The notes: generated from the letters alone by a model not told the origin. A stretch of 64,000 nt of DNA from Streptomyces sp. MRC013 (GCF_023614235.1 NZ_CP094264.1:2976001-3040000), one strand, 5' to 3'. Counted from the first letter of the stretch, positions 8,777-19,280 are shown. Made by a program: numbers and translations.

Positions 8777-10315
8777 GGCCAGGCCGGTCGCCCGAGCCGC
8801 GTGAATCGCCAGCCACACCTCCGCGAGTCCTCCGCTGGAGGTGAGGTCGCGGCCGGATATCGCGGAGAAGCGGCGCAGACGGTAGGCGAGCGTGTTGGGG
8901 TGGATGTGGAGGGCTTCGGCGGCCGCCTCGGTACGCCGGTCCCGTTCCAGCCACGTACGGGCGGAGGCCAGCAGGTGGGTGTCGTGCGCGGCGTCGTAGG
9001 CGATGACGGATCCGAGCACGTGCTCGACGAGCGCGGCGAGGACCGCCGGGTCGCCGGGCAGCCAGCGCTCCAGGTCGCTGTCGCCGTACACGACCAGGGC
9101 CCGTCCCGACTCCACCGCCTCGGTCAGCGCCCAGGCGGCCTCGCGCTGGGCGACGCGCAGGGCGGCGCCTGCCTCGAACGGCCGGCTGCGTCCCGTCGTG
9201 ACGCCGGGCAGTGCGGCGACGTGGTCGGCGAGCGCCGGTGCGCCGAGGACGTAGTGGTCACCGCCCCGGTGCAGCAGCAGGTGGGGGTGGTCGGCGAGAC
9301 GGGCGAGGAGTTCCCCGTCGGTGGCGTGACGGATCCGGAACAGGGCGCAGGTGCCCGTGACGTCGATGCCGTGCCGCAGCAGGCGGCGCCGCGCCGCGTC
9401 GGGCGGCAGGTCGTTCTGCAGCAGCTCGGCGAGGGTCTCGGCGCCCTCCCGGCGTGACGTCTCGCGCTCGCTGCGGACCATGGCCAGGCGCAGTGCGGCG
9501 ACCGTGGCGATGTGCTGGGCGACGGCGAGCCCGGCCGGGCGCGCGCCCTCCCGCTCGTAGGCGACCAGGAAGCCGGCGGGGCCGTCCGGCGCGGGTACCG
9601 GCAGGAGGAAGCCGCCGGGGATGGTCGGGGGCACGTCGGCGGCGGGGGAGCCCGGTGCGAGGGTCCCGGGCCGGGGCAGGACGGCCGGGTCGGGTACGGG
9701 CGGCATACCGGGCAGCAGGGGGCCGCCGCGCGGGGTGCTGAGGTACAGGTCGTAGCCGGAGAGGCGCTCCAGGCGGCGGAAGAGGGCGGGGGTGTCCAGG
9801 TCCTCGGCGGCGAGCCAGCGCAGTGCGCCGAACACCTGCAGCTGCGGCCCGAGCCGCTGCTGGGCGCCTTCCATGACGGCGGCGGCGACCTCCTGGGCGA
9901 TCACGACGAACGGTACCGACAGGGGCACTTCGAGCACCGGGAATCCGCGTTCGTCGGCGGTGGCGAGGAACTCCGGCCGCAGGGGCGGGGCGTGCAGGCG
10001 GGCCGAGACGGCGAGGGCGCTGACCCCGGCGTCGTCGAGGCGTTCCAGGTAGGCGCGCTGCGCGGCGGCGGCCCAGGGCAGCGCGTACCCGGTCGTCATG
10101 ATCATCTCGGCGCCCAGGAGCCAGGGCGTGGGGTCGACCAGCTCGCTGGGGTGGGCCCACGACAGGGAACGCCGCAGGCCCGACGCGCCCGCCAGCACCT
10201 TCAGCTGCAGGGCGGGGAGGGCGAGCAGGTCCTCGACGAGCACCCTGCCCGAGCCGCCCGCCGGTGCCTCCGCCGGGCCTTCGGGCCCGGCCGGGGTGAT
10301 GCGCCTCTCCGACAC
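8774..10315 (-). CDS. PucR-family transcriptional regulator
   Basis: 513 aa. Residues about 25-150 form a PucR N-terminal ligand-sensing domain (VLVEDLLALPALQLKVLAG...). The middle resembles the CdaR GGDEF-like domain. The C-terminus has the PucR-type helix-turn-helix AAEALHIHPNTLAYRLRRF. PucR proteins control purine and related catabolism, which fits the divergent NCS1 permease at 10463; autoregulation and control of that permease are inferred. The GTG at 10315 is chosen for GGAGG 11 nt upstream. The same frame stays open antisense to the permease as far as 12214, which is not coding. Confidence 0.85.
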   Translation of the reverse strand: MSERRITPAGPEGPAEAPAGGSGRVLVEDLLALPALQLKVLAGASGLRRSLSWAHPSELVDPTPWLLGAEMIMTTGYALPWAAAAQRAYLERLDDAGVSALAVSARLHAPPLRPEFLATADERGFPVLEVPLSVPFVVIAQEVAAAVMEGAQQRLGPQLQVFGALRWLAAEDLDTPALFRRLERLSGYDLYLSTPRGGPLLPGMPPVPDPAVLPRPGTLAPGSPAADVPPTIPGGFLLPVPAPDGPAGFLVAYEREGARPAGLAVAQHIATVAALRLAMVRSERETSRREGAETLAELLQNDLPPDAARRRLLRHGIDVTGTCALFRIRHATDGELLARLADHPHLLLHRGGDHYVLGAPALADHVAALPGVTTGRSRPFEAGAALRVAQREAAWALTEAVESGRALVVYGDSDLERWLPGDPAVLAALVEHVLGSVIAYDAAHDTHLLASARTWLERDRRTEAAAEALHIHPNTLAYRLRRFSAISGRDLTSSGGLAEVWLAIHAARATGLA

Positions 10316-10462
10316 CCTCCTCGCCGCCTCCGCTTGTCCGCAGTCACAAACAGCCTCACACCCATTCGTGGCGGGCACAATTGTTCCTCCGCCCGCGCGT
10401 GCGGAGACTGGGTGGGCACCACGCCCGGAACCACGGATTCCGGGGTGGACGAAGGGAATGCG

Positions 10463-12022
10463 ATGGGCACGAGTTCCTCCCCCGGCGGCGGTATCACCGA
10501 GGTCGAGACCGCAGGCGTCGAGCGGATCCCCGACGCCGATCGCACGGCCCGCCCGCTCGACCTGTTCCGGCTGGCCTTCGGCGGTGCCAACACCTTCGCC
10601 ACCTGCGTACTCGGTGCCTTCCCGATCCTGTTCGGGCTCTCCTTCCGGCAGGCTCTGGCCGCGACGCTCCTCGGCCTGGTCGCCGGTGCCCTGCTGCTGG
10701 CCCCGCTGGCGCTGTTCGGGCCGGCCAACGGCACCAACAACGCCGTCTCCTCCTCCGCGCACCTGGGCGTGCACGGCCGGGTCGTCGGCTCGTTCCTGTC
10801 CCTGCTGACGGCCATCGCCTTCTTCTCCATCTCCGTGTGGTCCTCCGGCGACGCGCTCGTCGGGGCCGCGCACCGGCTGGTCGGGCTGCCCGAGTCGGGC
10901 CTCTCGTACGCGGTCTCGTACGCGGTGTTCGCGGGGCTCGTGCTGACGGTGTGCGTGTACGGCTTCCGGTTCATGCTGTTCGTGAACAAGATCGCCGTAC
11001 TCGCCGCCTCCGCCCTGTTCGTCCTCGGCGCCTTCGCGTTCGCCGGTGACTTCGACCCGGGCTACGCGGGCGCCTTCGCCTCCCCCTCGGCCCCGATGTT
11101 CTGGCCGGCGTTCATCGGATCGGCGCTGATCGTGCTCTCCAACCCGGTCTCCTTCGGCGCCTTCCTCGGCGACTGGTCGCGCTACATCCCGGCGTCGGCA
11201 CCGCGCCGCCGCGTCATGGGCGCGGCGTTCCTGTCGCAGGTCGCCACGCTGCTCCCGTTCCTCTTCGGCCTGGTGACCGCCTCGGTGATCGCCACGAAGG
11301 CGCAGGAGTACATGGACCCGGCCGCCCCGAACTACGTCGGCGGGCTGCTCGCCGTCTCCCCGGGCTGGTACTTCCTGCCGCTGTGCCTGATCGCCCTGAT
11401 CGGCGGCATGGCGACCGGCACGACCGCGCTGTACGGCACCGGCCTGGACTTCTCCAGCGTCTTCCCCCGCTTCAGCCGCGTCCAGGCGACGCTCCTCATC
11501 GGCTCGCTGTCGATCGCGTTCATCTTCGTCGGACGCTTCGCGCTGAACCTCGCCCAGTCCATCTCGACGTTCGCCACGCTGATCATCACCTGCACCGCCC
11601 CGTGGCTGATCGTCATGACCATCGGCTACCTGACCCGGCGCGGCTGGTACGACCCGGACGCCCTCCAGGTCTTCAACCGCCGGCAGCGGGGCGGGCGGTA
11701 CTGGTTCACGCACGGCTGGAACTGGCGGGGCATGACCGCCTGGGTGGTCGCGGCCGCCGTCGGCCTGCTGTTCACCAACCTGCCGGGCCAGGTGGTCGGC
11801 CCGCTGGGCGACCTCGCCGGCGGCACCGACGTCTCCCTCCCGGTCGGCCTCGCCCTCGCGGCCGTCGTCCACCTCGGCCTGCTCTTCGCCTTCCCCGAAC
11901 CGCGCGCGGTGTTCGGGCCCCGGGGGCCGCTGCTCGTCCCCGCCTCGGACGCGGAGGTGCCGCCGATCGTCGACGCCGCGAACCGCGCCGCGGGGAACGG
12001 CGCCGCCGCGCCCGTCGACTGA
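10463..12022 (+). CDS. NCS1-family nucleobase/cytosine permease
   Basis: 519 aa membrane transporter of the purine-cytosine permease family (NCS1) with about 12 hydrophobic segments. FGGANTFATCVLGAFP and NPVSFGAFLGDWSRYIP match conserved NCS1 regions (TM1 and the DWSRY motif). It probably imports cytosine, a purine or hydantoin by cation symport. ATG 10463 has GAAGGGA 6 nt upstream. It is divergent from the PucR regulator across a 147-bp promoter region, the standard arrangement for a locally regulated nucleobase transporter. Confidence 0.9.
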   Translation: MGTSSSPGGGITEVETAGVERIPDADRTARPLDLFRLAFGGANTFATCVLGAFPILFGLSFRQALAATLLGLVAGALLLAPLALFGPANGTNNAVSSSAHLGVHGRVVGSFLSLLTAIAFFSISVWSSGDALVGAAHRLVGLPESGLSYAVSYAVFAGLVLTVCVYGFRFMLFVNKIAVLAASALFVLGAFAFAGDFDPGYAGAFASPSAPMFWPAFIGSALIVLSNPVSFGAFLGDWSRYIPASAPRRRVMGAAFLSQVATLLPFLFGLVTASVIATKAQEYMDPAAPNYVGGLLAVSPGWYFLPLCLIALIGGMATGTTALYGTGLDFSSVFPRFSRVQATLLIGSLSIAFIFVGRFALNLAQSISTFATLIITCTAPWLIVMTIGYLTRRGWYDPDALQVFNRRQRGGRYWFTHGWNWRGMTAWVVAAAVGLLFTNLPGQVVGPLGDLAGGTDVSLPVGLALAAVVHLGLLFAFPEPRAVFGPRGPLLVPASDAEVPPIVDAANRAAGNGAAAPVD

Positions 12023-12186
12023 TCCGCCGCCGTCCCCGGCACCCGGCATCGGCGGGAGGGTCCGTGACCGGCCGTGCCGGCCGCGCTCGCCCCGGTGTTC
12101 GGCCGGGGCGCGGCGACGGCCGCTCCACCGCCCTGCGTACGTCCTCCCGCGCCGGAGCGCCCGCTCCCGGAGGGCCGCCGCACACA

Positions 12187-12222
12187 GGGGCCCCGTGGCG
12201 ATTCGACTCGCCACGGGGCCCC
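12187..12222. terminator. Bidirectional terminator between permease and mtpA
   Basis: A perfect 15-bp stem (12187-12201 with 12208-12222; arm GGGGCCCCGTGGCGA) with a 6-nt loop TTCGAC. It sits between two convergent genes and can serve both. Confidence 0.85.
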
Positions 12223-12262
12223 GGGGACGGCGGAGCGGTGTCGGCCTCCGGCCCCTGATCCG

Positions 12263-12412
12263 CTAGCCGCAGTTGCCGCTGCACGAGCAGGAGCCGCCCG
12301 ACTGGCAGCCGCAGCTGCAGCCGGAACCGCACCCGCAGGCGCCGAGCAGGGGAAGGTGAATCGTTTCGACGGGGGCTTCCTGCTCGAACCGGGTCTTCGG
12401 GGAATCTGCCAT
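12263..12412 (-). CDS. mtpA: Cys-rich metallothionein-like peptide MtpA
   Basis: 49 aa, too short for most gene callers. The start ATG (12410-12412) has an excellent GAGGAGG ribosome site; a longer frame reaches 12526 but is not needed. The first 30 residues are ordinary and the last 25 contain nine Cys in CGC/CSC spacing (ACGCGSGCSC...), as expected for a metal-binding metallothionein-like peptide. It lies 255 bp downstream of phoU on the same strand. I recall a metallothionein-like gene called mtpA next to phoU in S. coelicolor that is under PhoP control. A modified-peptide precursor is a possible alternative but no modifying enzyme is nearby. Confidence 0.75.
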   Translation of the reverse strand: MADSPKTRFEQEAPVETIHLPLLGACGCGSGCSCGCQSGGSCSCSGNCG

Positions 12413-12666
12413 GGCTTCCTCCTCAGCGGGGACCTGTGTCACCTCGCCCCATTGCACGCCCGCCGGTGAGGGCGCATCAACGGCGCACGGAGGCGCCGCC
12501 CCGTCTTCGCGCCCCTGGCGTACCACCGGGCGCCCCCGGTCCCTCGCGGCACCGCCGCCGCACTTCGGGCCCCGGGGCGGCGTCCCGCCCCGGCGGGGCT
12601 CAGGCCGCCGAGGCCCGGGCCCCGGGTCAAGCCCCCGGGGCGCCGCTCCCGCGCGTCAGGAGGGCC

Positions 12667-13347
12667 TCACGCCCCCTCGACCGGCGCCTCCGGCTGCTGG
12701 ATCTCGTCCGCGTGCTCGCCCGTCACCAGGTAGACCACCCGCTTCGCCACCGACACCGCGTGGTCCGCGAAGCGCTCGTAGTAGCGGCCCAGCAGCGTGA
12801 CGTCGACGGCCGTCTCGATCCCGTGCCTCCAGCGGTCGTCCATCAGGTGCTGGAACAGCGCCCGGTGCAGCAGGTCCATGTCGTCGTCGTCCTGCTCCAG
12901 CTGGAGCGCCAGGTCGACGTCCTTGGTGATGATGACCTCCGCCGCCTTGGCCATCAGGCGCTGCGCGAGCTGGCCCATCTCCAGGATCGTGGCATGCAGG
13001 TCGCGCGGGACCGCACGTTCCGGGAAGCGGAGCCTGGCCAGCTTCGCCACGTGCTGCGCCAGGTCGCCGGAACGCTCCAGGTCGGCGCTCATGCGCAGCG
13101 AGGTGACGACGATCCGCAGATCCGTCGCCACCGGCTGCTGACGCGCCAGCAGCGCTATCGCGCGGGCCTCCAGGTCGTGCTGGAGGTCGTCGATCTTCTG
13201 GTCGGCGGCGATCACCGCCTCCGCCAGCTTGAGATCCGCGTCGAGCATCGCCGTCGTGGCGCGTCCGATCGCCGACCCGACCAGTCGGGCCATCTCGACC
13301 AGTGCTTCGCCGATCGAGTCCAGTTCCTCGTGGTACGCGTCCCGCAT
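12667..13347 (-). CDS. phoU: Phosphate transport regulator PhoU
   Basis: 226 aa, all helical, with two PhoU repeats. Conserved segments include LEARAIALLARQQPVATDLR and GRYYERFADHAVSVAKRV, the latter with the metal-binding E..D motif. In Streptomyces PhoU restrains the PHO regulon and adjusts signalling by PhoR/Pst. ATG 13347 follows GAGAGGG. It is divergent from phoR-phoP across a 206-bp region containing a PHO box, so its expression probably rises with phosphate starvation through PhoP. Confidence 0.95.
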   Translation of the reverse strand: MRDAYHEELDSIGEALVEMARLVGSAIGRATTAMLDADLKLAEAVIAADQKIDDLQHDLEARAIALLARQQPVATDLRIVVTSLRMSADLERSGDLAQHVAKLARLRFPERAVPRDLHATILEMGQLAQRLMAKAAEVIITKDVDLALQLEQDDDDMDLLHRALFQHLMDDRWRHGIETAVDVTLLGRYYERFADHAVSVAKRVVYLVTGEHADEIQQPEAPVEGA

Positions 13348-13447
13348 GGATGTCCCTCTCTCACTACGCTCGGGGTCCCGATGGGGCTGGGGAATGTCCG
13401 GACCCCACGTTCCCACGGTCACGGAGCGACGCGTCCGGGGCCTCCCT

Positions 13448-13480
13448 CCCAAGTGAACCGCCACCATCCCCTCAGTGAAC
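13448..13480 (-). promoter_or_regulatory. PHO box (PhoP operator), three 11-bp units
   Basis: Read on the minus strand, the site is GTTCACTGAGG, GGATGGTGGCG, GTTCACTTGGG with exact 11-bp spacing. Outer units match the GTTCACC-type direct repeat unit of Streptomyces PHO boxes; the middle unit is degenerate. It lies about 100 bp upstream of phoU and 74 bp upstream of phoR, positioned to control both. Confidence 0.8.
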
Positions 13481-13553
13481 TCTGGGCGACGAGTGTTCGA
13501 TCAGCTGCTCGAACGGCTGGGAGTGCGCCGTTGACCGTGCCTAACCTTGATAC

Positions 13554-14770
13554 ATGGACGTGAACGCGGCGGTCGCCGCAGTGGCAGCGATCGCCGGGTT
13601 GCTCACCGGTGCCATCGCCGTGCTCGCGTTCCGCTGGAGCGAACGCGACCAGGCGAGGCCCACCCGTACGTCGCTGCACACGGACGCGGTGCTGCCCCCC
13701 GGCGTCGACACGGTCCTGTCCGTGCTGCGCTCCTCCGCCGTCGTGCTCGACGAGGCCGACTCGGTGGTGAAGGCCAGCTCGGCGGCGTACGCGCTCGGCC
13801 TGGTCCGCGGCGGGAAGCTGGCCGTGGAGCCGATGCTCCAGATGGCCCGCGACACCCGGCGCGACGGCGAGATACGGCAGGTGGAACTGGACCTGCCGCG
13901 GCGCGGTACGGGCCGGGGCGACGCCCTCGCCGTCTCCGCGCGCGTGGCGCCGCTCGGCTCCCGGCTGGTGCTCCTCCTCGTCGAGGACCTGACCGAGGCC
14001 CGCCGTATCGAGGCGGTGCGCCGCGACTTCGTCGCGAACGTCAGCCACGAGCTGAAGACGCCCGTCGGCGCCCTGTCGCTGCTGTCCGAGGCGGTCATGG
14101 ACGCCGCCGACGACCCGGAGGCGGTGACCCGGTTCGCCGGCCGCATGCAGATCGAGGCGACCCGGCTGACCAACCTCGTGCAGGAACTGATAGACCTCTC
14201 CCGGGTCCAGAACGACGACCCGCTGGAAGACGCCGAGCCCGTCTCCGTCGGGGAGCTGGTCGACGAGGCCATCGACCGCTCCCGCCAGACGGCCACCACC
14301 AAGAACATCGCCATGGTCGCCGGAGGCACCACGGACCTGCGGGTCTGGGGTCACCGGGGCCAGCTCGCCGCGGCCCTCGGCAACCTCGTCGAGAACGCCG
14401 TCAACTACTCCCCGGCCCACACCCGCGTCGGCATCGCCGCCCGCCGCGTCACCGCCCCCGGCGGCGACCTCGTCGAGATCGCCGTCACCGACCAGGGCAT
14501 CGGGATCCCCGACAAGGACAAGGAGCGCATCTTCGAGCGCTTCTACCGCGTCGACCCGGCCCGCTCCCGTGCCACCGGCGGCACGGGCCTCGGCCTGGCC
14601 ATCGTCAAGCACGTGGCCGCCTCGCACGGCGGCGAGGTGACCGTGTGGTCCACCGAGGGCCAGGGCTCGACCTTCACCCTCCGCCTCCCCGAGGCGGGCG
14701 CGGGCCGCAACCGCCGCACCCCCAGCCCTGACACCACCAACGAACCGCTCACCGCCCCGGAGGTCCTCCC

Positions 14771-14774
<4 letters not shown>
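13554..14774 (+). CDS. phoR: Phosphate sensor histidine kinase PhoR (SenX3 type)
   Basis: 406 aa membrane sensor kinase. One N-terminal transmembrane helix lies at about residues 5-25, then a PAS-like region. HisKA carries the phospho-acceptor His165 in NVSHELKTP. The HATPase domain has N box LVENAVNYSP, G1 DQGIGIP and G2 GGTGLGLAI. With PhoP it forms the phosphate-starvation two-component system. The ATG at 13554 lacks a ribosome site but has TAACCT 6 nt upstream, so the transcript is probably leaderless. The last 4 nt overlap phoP. Confidence 0.95.
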
Positions 14775-15451
<677 letters not shown>

Positions 15452-15473
15452 AGACGACGGGCCCGTCCCGTAC

Positions 15474-15522
15474 GACGCGGAGGGCGCCCCACCGGTCACA
15501 CCGGTGGGGCGCCCTCCGCGTC
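15474..15522. terminator. Strong bidirectional terminator after phoP
   Basis: Perfect 22-bp stem (15474-15495 with 15501-15522) and a 5-nt loop, TCACA. It starts 22 nt after phoP and faces the convergent lipoprotein gene that ends at 15557. Confidence 0.9.
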
Positions 15523-15556
15523 GCCGGGGCCCCCGCGCGTACGCCGGGGCCGTGCG

Positions 15557-16207
15557 TCAGTGGCCGCTGCCGCCCGTGCCGTGGGCCGGCTCCGTCGGGG
15601 CGTCCGAACCGCCCGGCGACGCGTCCGGCGCACCGGAAGGGGAGCCGGACGGCGAGGCGGCCGGCGAGCCCGACGGCGAGGCGGCCGGGGACGAGGGCAG
15701 GGGGGTCGGCCCGAAGGTGTCGTAGTAGCTGCCCGTGGCGTGGACCAGCGCGTGGAGCTTCACGTCGCCCGTCTCGCTGAGCCGGAAGACGACCTCCTGG
15801 GCGCCGCCCCTGGCGGAACCCTTCAGGCCCTCGACCACGACGGAGGCGTTGCCCTTGCCGCCGAGGATCAGCGACCCGCCGGCGGGGACGGTGAGGGGGC
15901 CGGAGCCCTTGGCGGGCTTCAGTTCGACCTTGGTGCCGGAGCCGGGGAGCTGGACGGCCTCCAGCGTCTCGGCCTTGGAACCGCCGTTGAAGAGGGTGGC
16001 GGAGACGGCCGCCGGGCCCTCGGCACCCTCGGCCGGGGTGATCACGACGGCGTTCAGGACCTCGATGTCGCCGACGGTGGCGGTGGCGTTGTCCGGCTTG
16101 ATCTGGAGGCTCTGTGCGTCGTGGCCCGCCCCGCATGCGGTGAGCGAGGCGACGGAGATCATGAGGGCGGTGGCGGCGAGGGCGCCGCGTCGAAGGCTGC
16201 GGCTCAC
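15557..16207 (-). CDS. Secreted lipoprotein of unknown function
   Basis: 216 aa. A signal peptide with a lipobox ending LTAC predicts a diacylglyceryl-anchored surface protein. The core of about 120 aa looks like an Ig-like beta sandwich (VLNAVVITPAEGAEGPAAVSATLFN...), resembling DUF461/PCu(A)C-type copper-chaperone-like proteins without a clear Met/His metal motif. The tail is Pro/Ser/Gly-rich repeat (SPSGSPAAS). GTG 16207 is chosen for AGGAGTT about 9 nt upstream; a longer frame starts at 16249. It is convergent with phoP. Confidence 0.75.
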   Translation of the reverse strand: MSRSLRRGALAATALMISVASLTACGAGHDAQSLQIKPDNATATVGDIEVLNAVVITPAEGAEGPAAVSATLFNGGSKAETLEAVQLPGSGTKVELKPAKGSGPLTVPAGGSLILGGKGNASVVVEGLKGSARGGAQEVVFRLSETGDVKLHALVHATGSYYDTFGPTPLPSSPAASPSGSPAASPSGSPSGAPDASPGGSDAPTEPAHGTGGSGH

Positions 16208-16820
16208 GGCGGCGGCAACTCCTAGACGTACGGACTGGAGGACGGGCACGGTCGGTGGAACAACGTGCGACCTTTCCGGACCGGACCGGCAGGACCCGGT
16301 CGGGAGACGGTCAGCAGGCCCAGGTTACCGACCCCCTGTCACCGCCTCGCACCCGACCCGCCCTGTACCGCAGCCGGTGCTCCCGCCGCCGGGCGCGGCG
16401 GCCCCGCGGCGCCCGGCGGGAGCGGCTTCCCGGCCCCGTGCGCATAACCGGCTTGATCAATTCTGCGGCGCTCACACATTCCCCACGGAAAAGCCACCCG
16501 CGATCAATTGGGGAAAGCGGCCCGGCATCCACTCGTACGAGTGACCGACAACCGAACGAAGTGTGGGAACTGGACGCCTCCGAATCGGACAAAACGGGAT
16601 GTTATTCCTCTCTGGCGGCCTTCCGGGTGGTCGTGTCCGGGGCGTTTCGGACCCCGGCCATAGCCGCTCCGACCTGCGAATACCCATCCCCGGGGGGTTG
16701 CCGCAGCACGCCCCCGGCGTTGTTGTCAAGCCCCGAGATATGCCCTGACCTGCGGAAACGCCATTCAGAAGAGGCTGTGTCCGTGTTACTCTGGATAGCC
16801 ACGGAAGGGGTACCTGTCAC
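16208..16820. other. Gene-free stretch upstream of carD
   Basis: 613 bp between the lipoprotein start and carD. The right half (16450-16800) is clearly lower in GC than the surroundings, as expected for promoter and 5' leader DNA. I see no reliable -35/-10 pair and no conserved RNA. The frames across it have no recognisable product. Confidence 0.5.
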
Positions 16821-17303
16821 ATGACGTTCAAGGTTGGCGACACCGTGGTCTATCCCCATCACGGGGCCGCGCTGATCGAGGCCATCGAAACTCGTCAGAT
16901 CAAAGGCGTGGACAAGACCTACTTGGTGCTCAAGGTCGCCCAGGGTGACTTGACGGTGCGTGTCCCGGCGGACAACGCGGAGTTCGTCGGTGTGCGCGAT
17001 GTGGTCGGTCAGGACGGGCTGGACCGGGTCTTCGAGGTGCTCCGCGCACCGTACGCCGAAGAGCCCACGAACTGGTCCCGTCGCTACAAGGCGAACCTCG
17101 AGAAGCTCGCCTCGGGCGATGTGATCAAGGTGGCCGAGGTGGTGCGCGACCTGTGGCGCCGCGAGCGTGAGCGCGGTCTCTCCGCGGGGGAGAAGCGGAT
17201 GCTCGCGAAGGCGCGTCAGATCCTCGTCAGCGAGCTCGCGCTCGCGGAGAACACCAACGAAGACAAGGCCGAGACTCTGCTCGACGAGGTTCTCGCGTCC
17301 TGA
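16821..17303 (+). CDS. carD: CarD-family RNA polymerase-binding regulator
   Basis: 160 aa, the standard length. The N-terminal RNAP-interaction (Tudor-like) domain is [21 protein letters not shown]. The C-terminal helical DNA-binding part includes [17 protein letters not shown] and the conserved Trp of [15 protein letters not shown], which stabilises the open promoter complex. CarD is a general activator of housekeeping promoters in actinobacteria. ATG 16821 has GAAGGGG 10 nt upstream. It is followed by isoprenoid genes, as in S. coelicolor from memory. Confidence 0.95.
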   Translation: MTFKVGDTVVYPHHGAALIEAIETRQIKGVDKTYLVLKVAQGDLTVRVPADNAEFVGVRDVVGQDGLDRVFEVLRAPYAEEPTNWSRRYKANLEKLASGDVIKVAEVVRDLWRRERERGLSAGEKRMLAKARQILVSELALAENTNEDKAETLLDEVLAS

Positions 17304-17653
17304 CGCCGAGGTCCCCGGAGCCCCGGTGCGGCCGCACTCGCCGGAGAGGGCGCCCCGACCGGGGCCGCGCGCACCGAAAACCGGAGTGATCCACCCCCTG
17401 TGCGGTACGTCACCCCGCGGTGCGCCCCACATGGTGGAAGTGGCAACCACTGTCGCGGTGCCCGATGACATGCTGTCAGAACACAGCTTCGTCGCCGGGC
17501 GCCGCGGCATGTTCGCGTCCCTGCCGGGTCCCGGCCTTCGACGGCCGGGCGCTCGCTCGACCGGCGTCACGGAAGGGGCCGGTCCGGAGGTCGCGCCCGC
17601 GCTGTGGCCATACCCATGTCGGCCGAGTGAACAAACCTGCCGGAGTGCAACCG
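17304..17653. other. Intergenic region carD-ispD
   Basis: 350 bp with no supported gene. A frame opening at 17432 (MVEVATTVAVPDDM...) runs into ispD in another frame, has no ribosome site and matches no family I know. It probably holds the ispD promoter. Confidence 0.45.
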
Positions 17654-18397
17654 ATGTCAGACGCAGCACCCCCCGCCCGCACCGCGGCGGTCATCCCCGC
17701 CGCGGGCCGAGGCGTACGGCTCGGACCGGGCGCCCCCAAGGCGCTCCGCGTGCTGGGCGGCACCCCGATGCTGATCCACGCCGTGCGGGCCATGTCCGCG
17801 TCCCGCGCGGTGTCCCTGGTCGTCGTCGTCGCACCGCCGGACGACGTCGCGGGCGTGCGGGTGCTCCTCGACGAGTACCCGGTGCCCGAGCGCACCGAGG
17901 TCCTCGTCGTCCCCGGCGGCGCCACCCGCCGGGAGTCCGTGCGGCGCGGACTGGAGGTCCTGCCCGACACGGTCACCACCGTCCTCGTCCACGACGCCGC
18001 CCGCCCCCTCGTCCCGGTCGACACGGTCGACGCGGTCATCGAGGCGGTACGGGTCGGGGGCGCGGCCGCCGTCGTCCCGGCCGTACCCCTCGCGGACACC
18101 GTCAAGGAGGTCGAACCGGCCCCCGACGGCACCCCCGAGCCCGTCCTCGGCACGCCGGAGCGGGCCCGGCTGCGCGCGGTGCAGACCCCCCAGGGGTTCG
18201 ACCGCGCCACCCTCGCGCGCGCCCACGCGGAGGTCGCCGGTGAGGCCACCGACGACGCGGGCATGGTCGAGCGGCTCGGCGTCCGGGTCGTCGCCGTACC
18301 CGGCCACGAGGAGGCGTTCAAGGTGACGCGGCCGCTGGACCTGGTGCTGGCGGAGGCCGTTCTGGCGCGCAGGAGGAGGGTGAACGATGGGTTCTGA
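17654..18397 (+). CDS. ispD: 2-C-methyl-D-erythritol 4-phosphate cytidylyltransferase
   Basis: MEP-pathway enzyme that adds CMP to methylerythritol phosphate. 247 aa. The nucleotide-binding motif [20 protein letters not shown] opens the protein, and [10 protein letters not shown] and QTPQGFDR are family hallmarks. ATG 17654 has GGAG 11 nt upstream; a GTG at 17627 would add nine residues. The last 11 nt overlap ispF, so both pathway enzymes are coupled. Confidence 0.95.
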   Translation: MSDAAPPARTAAVIPAAGRGVRLGPGAPKALRVLGGTPMLIHAVRAMSASRAVSLVVVVAPPDDVAGVRVLLDEYPVPERTEVLVVPGGATRRESVRRGLEVLPDTVTTVLVHDAARPLVPVDTVDAVIEAVRVGGAAAVVPAVPLADTVKEVEPAPDGTPEPVLGTPERARLRAVQTPQGFDRATLARAHAEVAGEATDDAGMVERLGVRVVAVPGHEEAFKVTRPLDLVLAEAVLARRRRVNDGF

Positions 18398-18881
18398 GGG
18401 CCTCCCGCTGCCGCTGGTCGGCATCGGCACCGACATCCACGCCTTCGAGCGCGGCCGCGAGCTGTGGTGCGCGGGCCTGCTCTGGGAGGGCGAGGAGTAC
18501 GGCCTGGCCGGGCACTCCGACGGGGACGTGGCCGCCCACGCGGCGTGCGACGCGCTGTTCTCCGCCGCCGGGCTCGGCGACCTCGGCGCGCACTTCGGCA
18601 CGGACCGGCCCGAGTGGTCGGGCGCGTCCGGGGCTTCCCTCCTCGCGGAGGCGGCGCGGATCGTCCGCGCGGAGGGGTACGAGATCGGCAACGTGGCCGT
18701 GCAGGTCGTCGGCGTGCGGCCGAAGATCGGCAAGCGCCGCGCCGAGGCGCAGAAGGCGCTGAGCGCGGCGGTGGGCGCGCCGGTCGCCGTCTCCGGGACC
18801 ACCACCGACGGCCTCGGGCTGACCGGCCGGGCCGAGGGTCTGGCCGCCGTCGCCACCGCGCTGGTCGTACGCCGGCCGTAG
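18387..18881 (+). CDS. ispF: 2-C-methyl-D-erythritol 2,4-cyclodiphosphate synthase
   Basis: 164 aa MEP-pathway cyclase. The metal ligands Asp16 and His18 are in GIGTDIHAF and the third ligand is the His of GHSDGD. The C-terminal ISPF signature [14 protein letters not shown] is intact. ATG 18387 is preceded by an AGGAGGAGGG ribosome site inside the ispD end. It acts two steps after IspD, with IspE encoded elsewhere. Confidence 0.95.
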   Translation: MGSEGLPLPLVGIGTDIHAFERGRELWCAGLLWEGEEYGLAGHSDGDVAAHAACDALFSAAGLGDLGAHFGTDRPEWSGASGASLLAEAARIVRAEGYEIGNVAVQVVGVRPKIGKRRAEAQKALSAAVGAPVAVSGTTTDGLGLTGRAEGLAAVATALVVRRP

Positions 18882-19280
18882 GGGCGGCCGGGGCCGCCTC
18901 GCCCGGTCGCGGGCCGGGCGGGCCGGCCACGGGCGGACGTGCGCCGCAGGACCCCGGCCCCGGCGGCCGGGGCCGGGTCGACATCCCGGCCCCGACGGCC
19001 GCGCCGTGGGACCGGGGCTCCGGCACGCCCGCGGGCGCACGGCACGCGCGGCGCGGGGCCCCGCGGATCCGCGGTCCGAAGCCGTGCCGGGGCCCCGAAG
19101 GGGCGGGGGGCCCGTCCGCCGGACGCCCCGCGCGTTCTCCACGGTGCCCCGGCCCCCGCCGCGGGGCCGGGCGTACGGCTCCGGCCGGGGCAAAAGCCCC
19201 CTCGCGGGACCTCGGCGCCGGGACGCGGCCGGAGACGTGGGCCCCACGCCCGCCCCCGGGCCGCCGGGGCGGCGGGGAGA
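18882..19280. other. Very GC-rich gene-free stretch
   Basis: 399 bp downstream of ispF and of the convergent DUF5133 gene. A 7-bp hairpin CGCCCGG/CCGGGCG at 18900-18920 could terminate ispF. Otherwise only low-complexity GC-rich sequence is seen, with no supported gene. Confidence 0.45.

Noticed and set aside
10316..12214. Long minus-strand open frame extending the PucR gene across the whole permease gene
   Set aside because: It is antisense to a clear NCS1 permease, is repetitive Glu/Gly/Arg sequence, and lacks any domain. It arises from high GC.
17432..17653. Small gene MVEVATTVAVPDDM... between carD and ispD
   Set aside because: No ribosome site, no family, and the frame runs into ispD out of phase.
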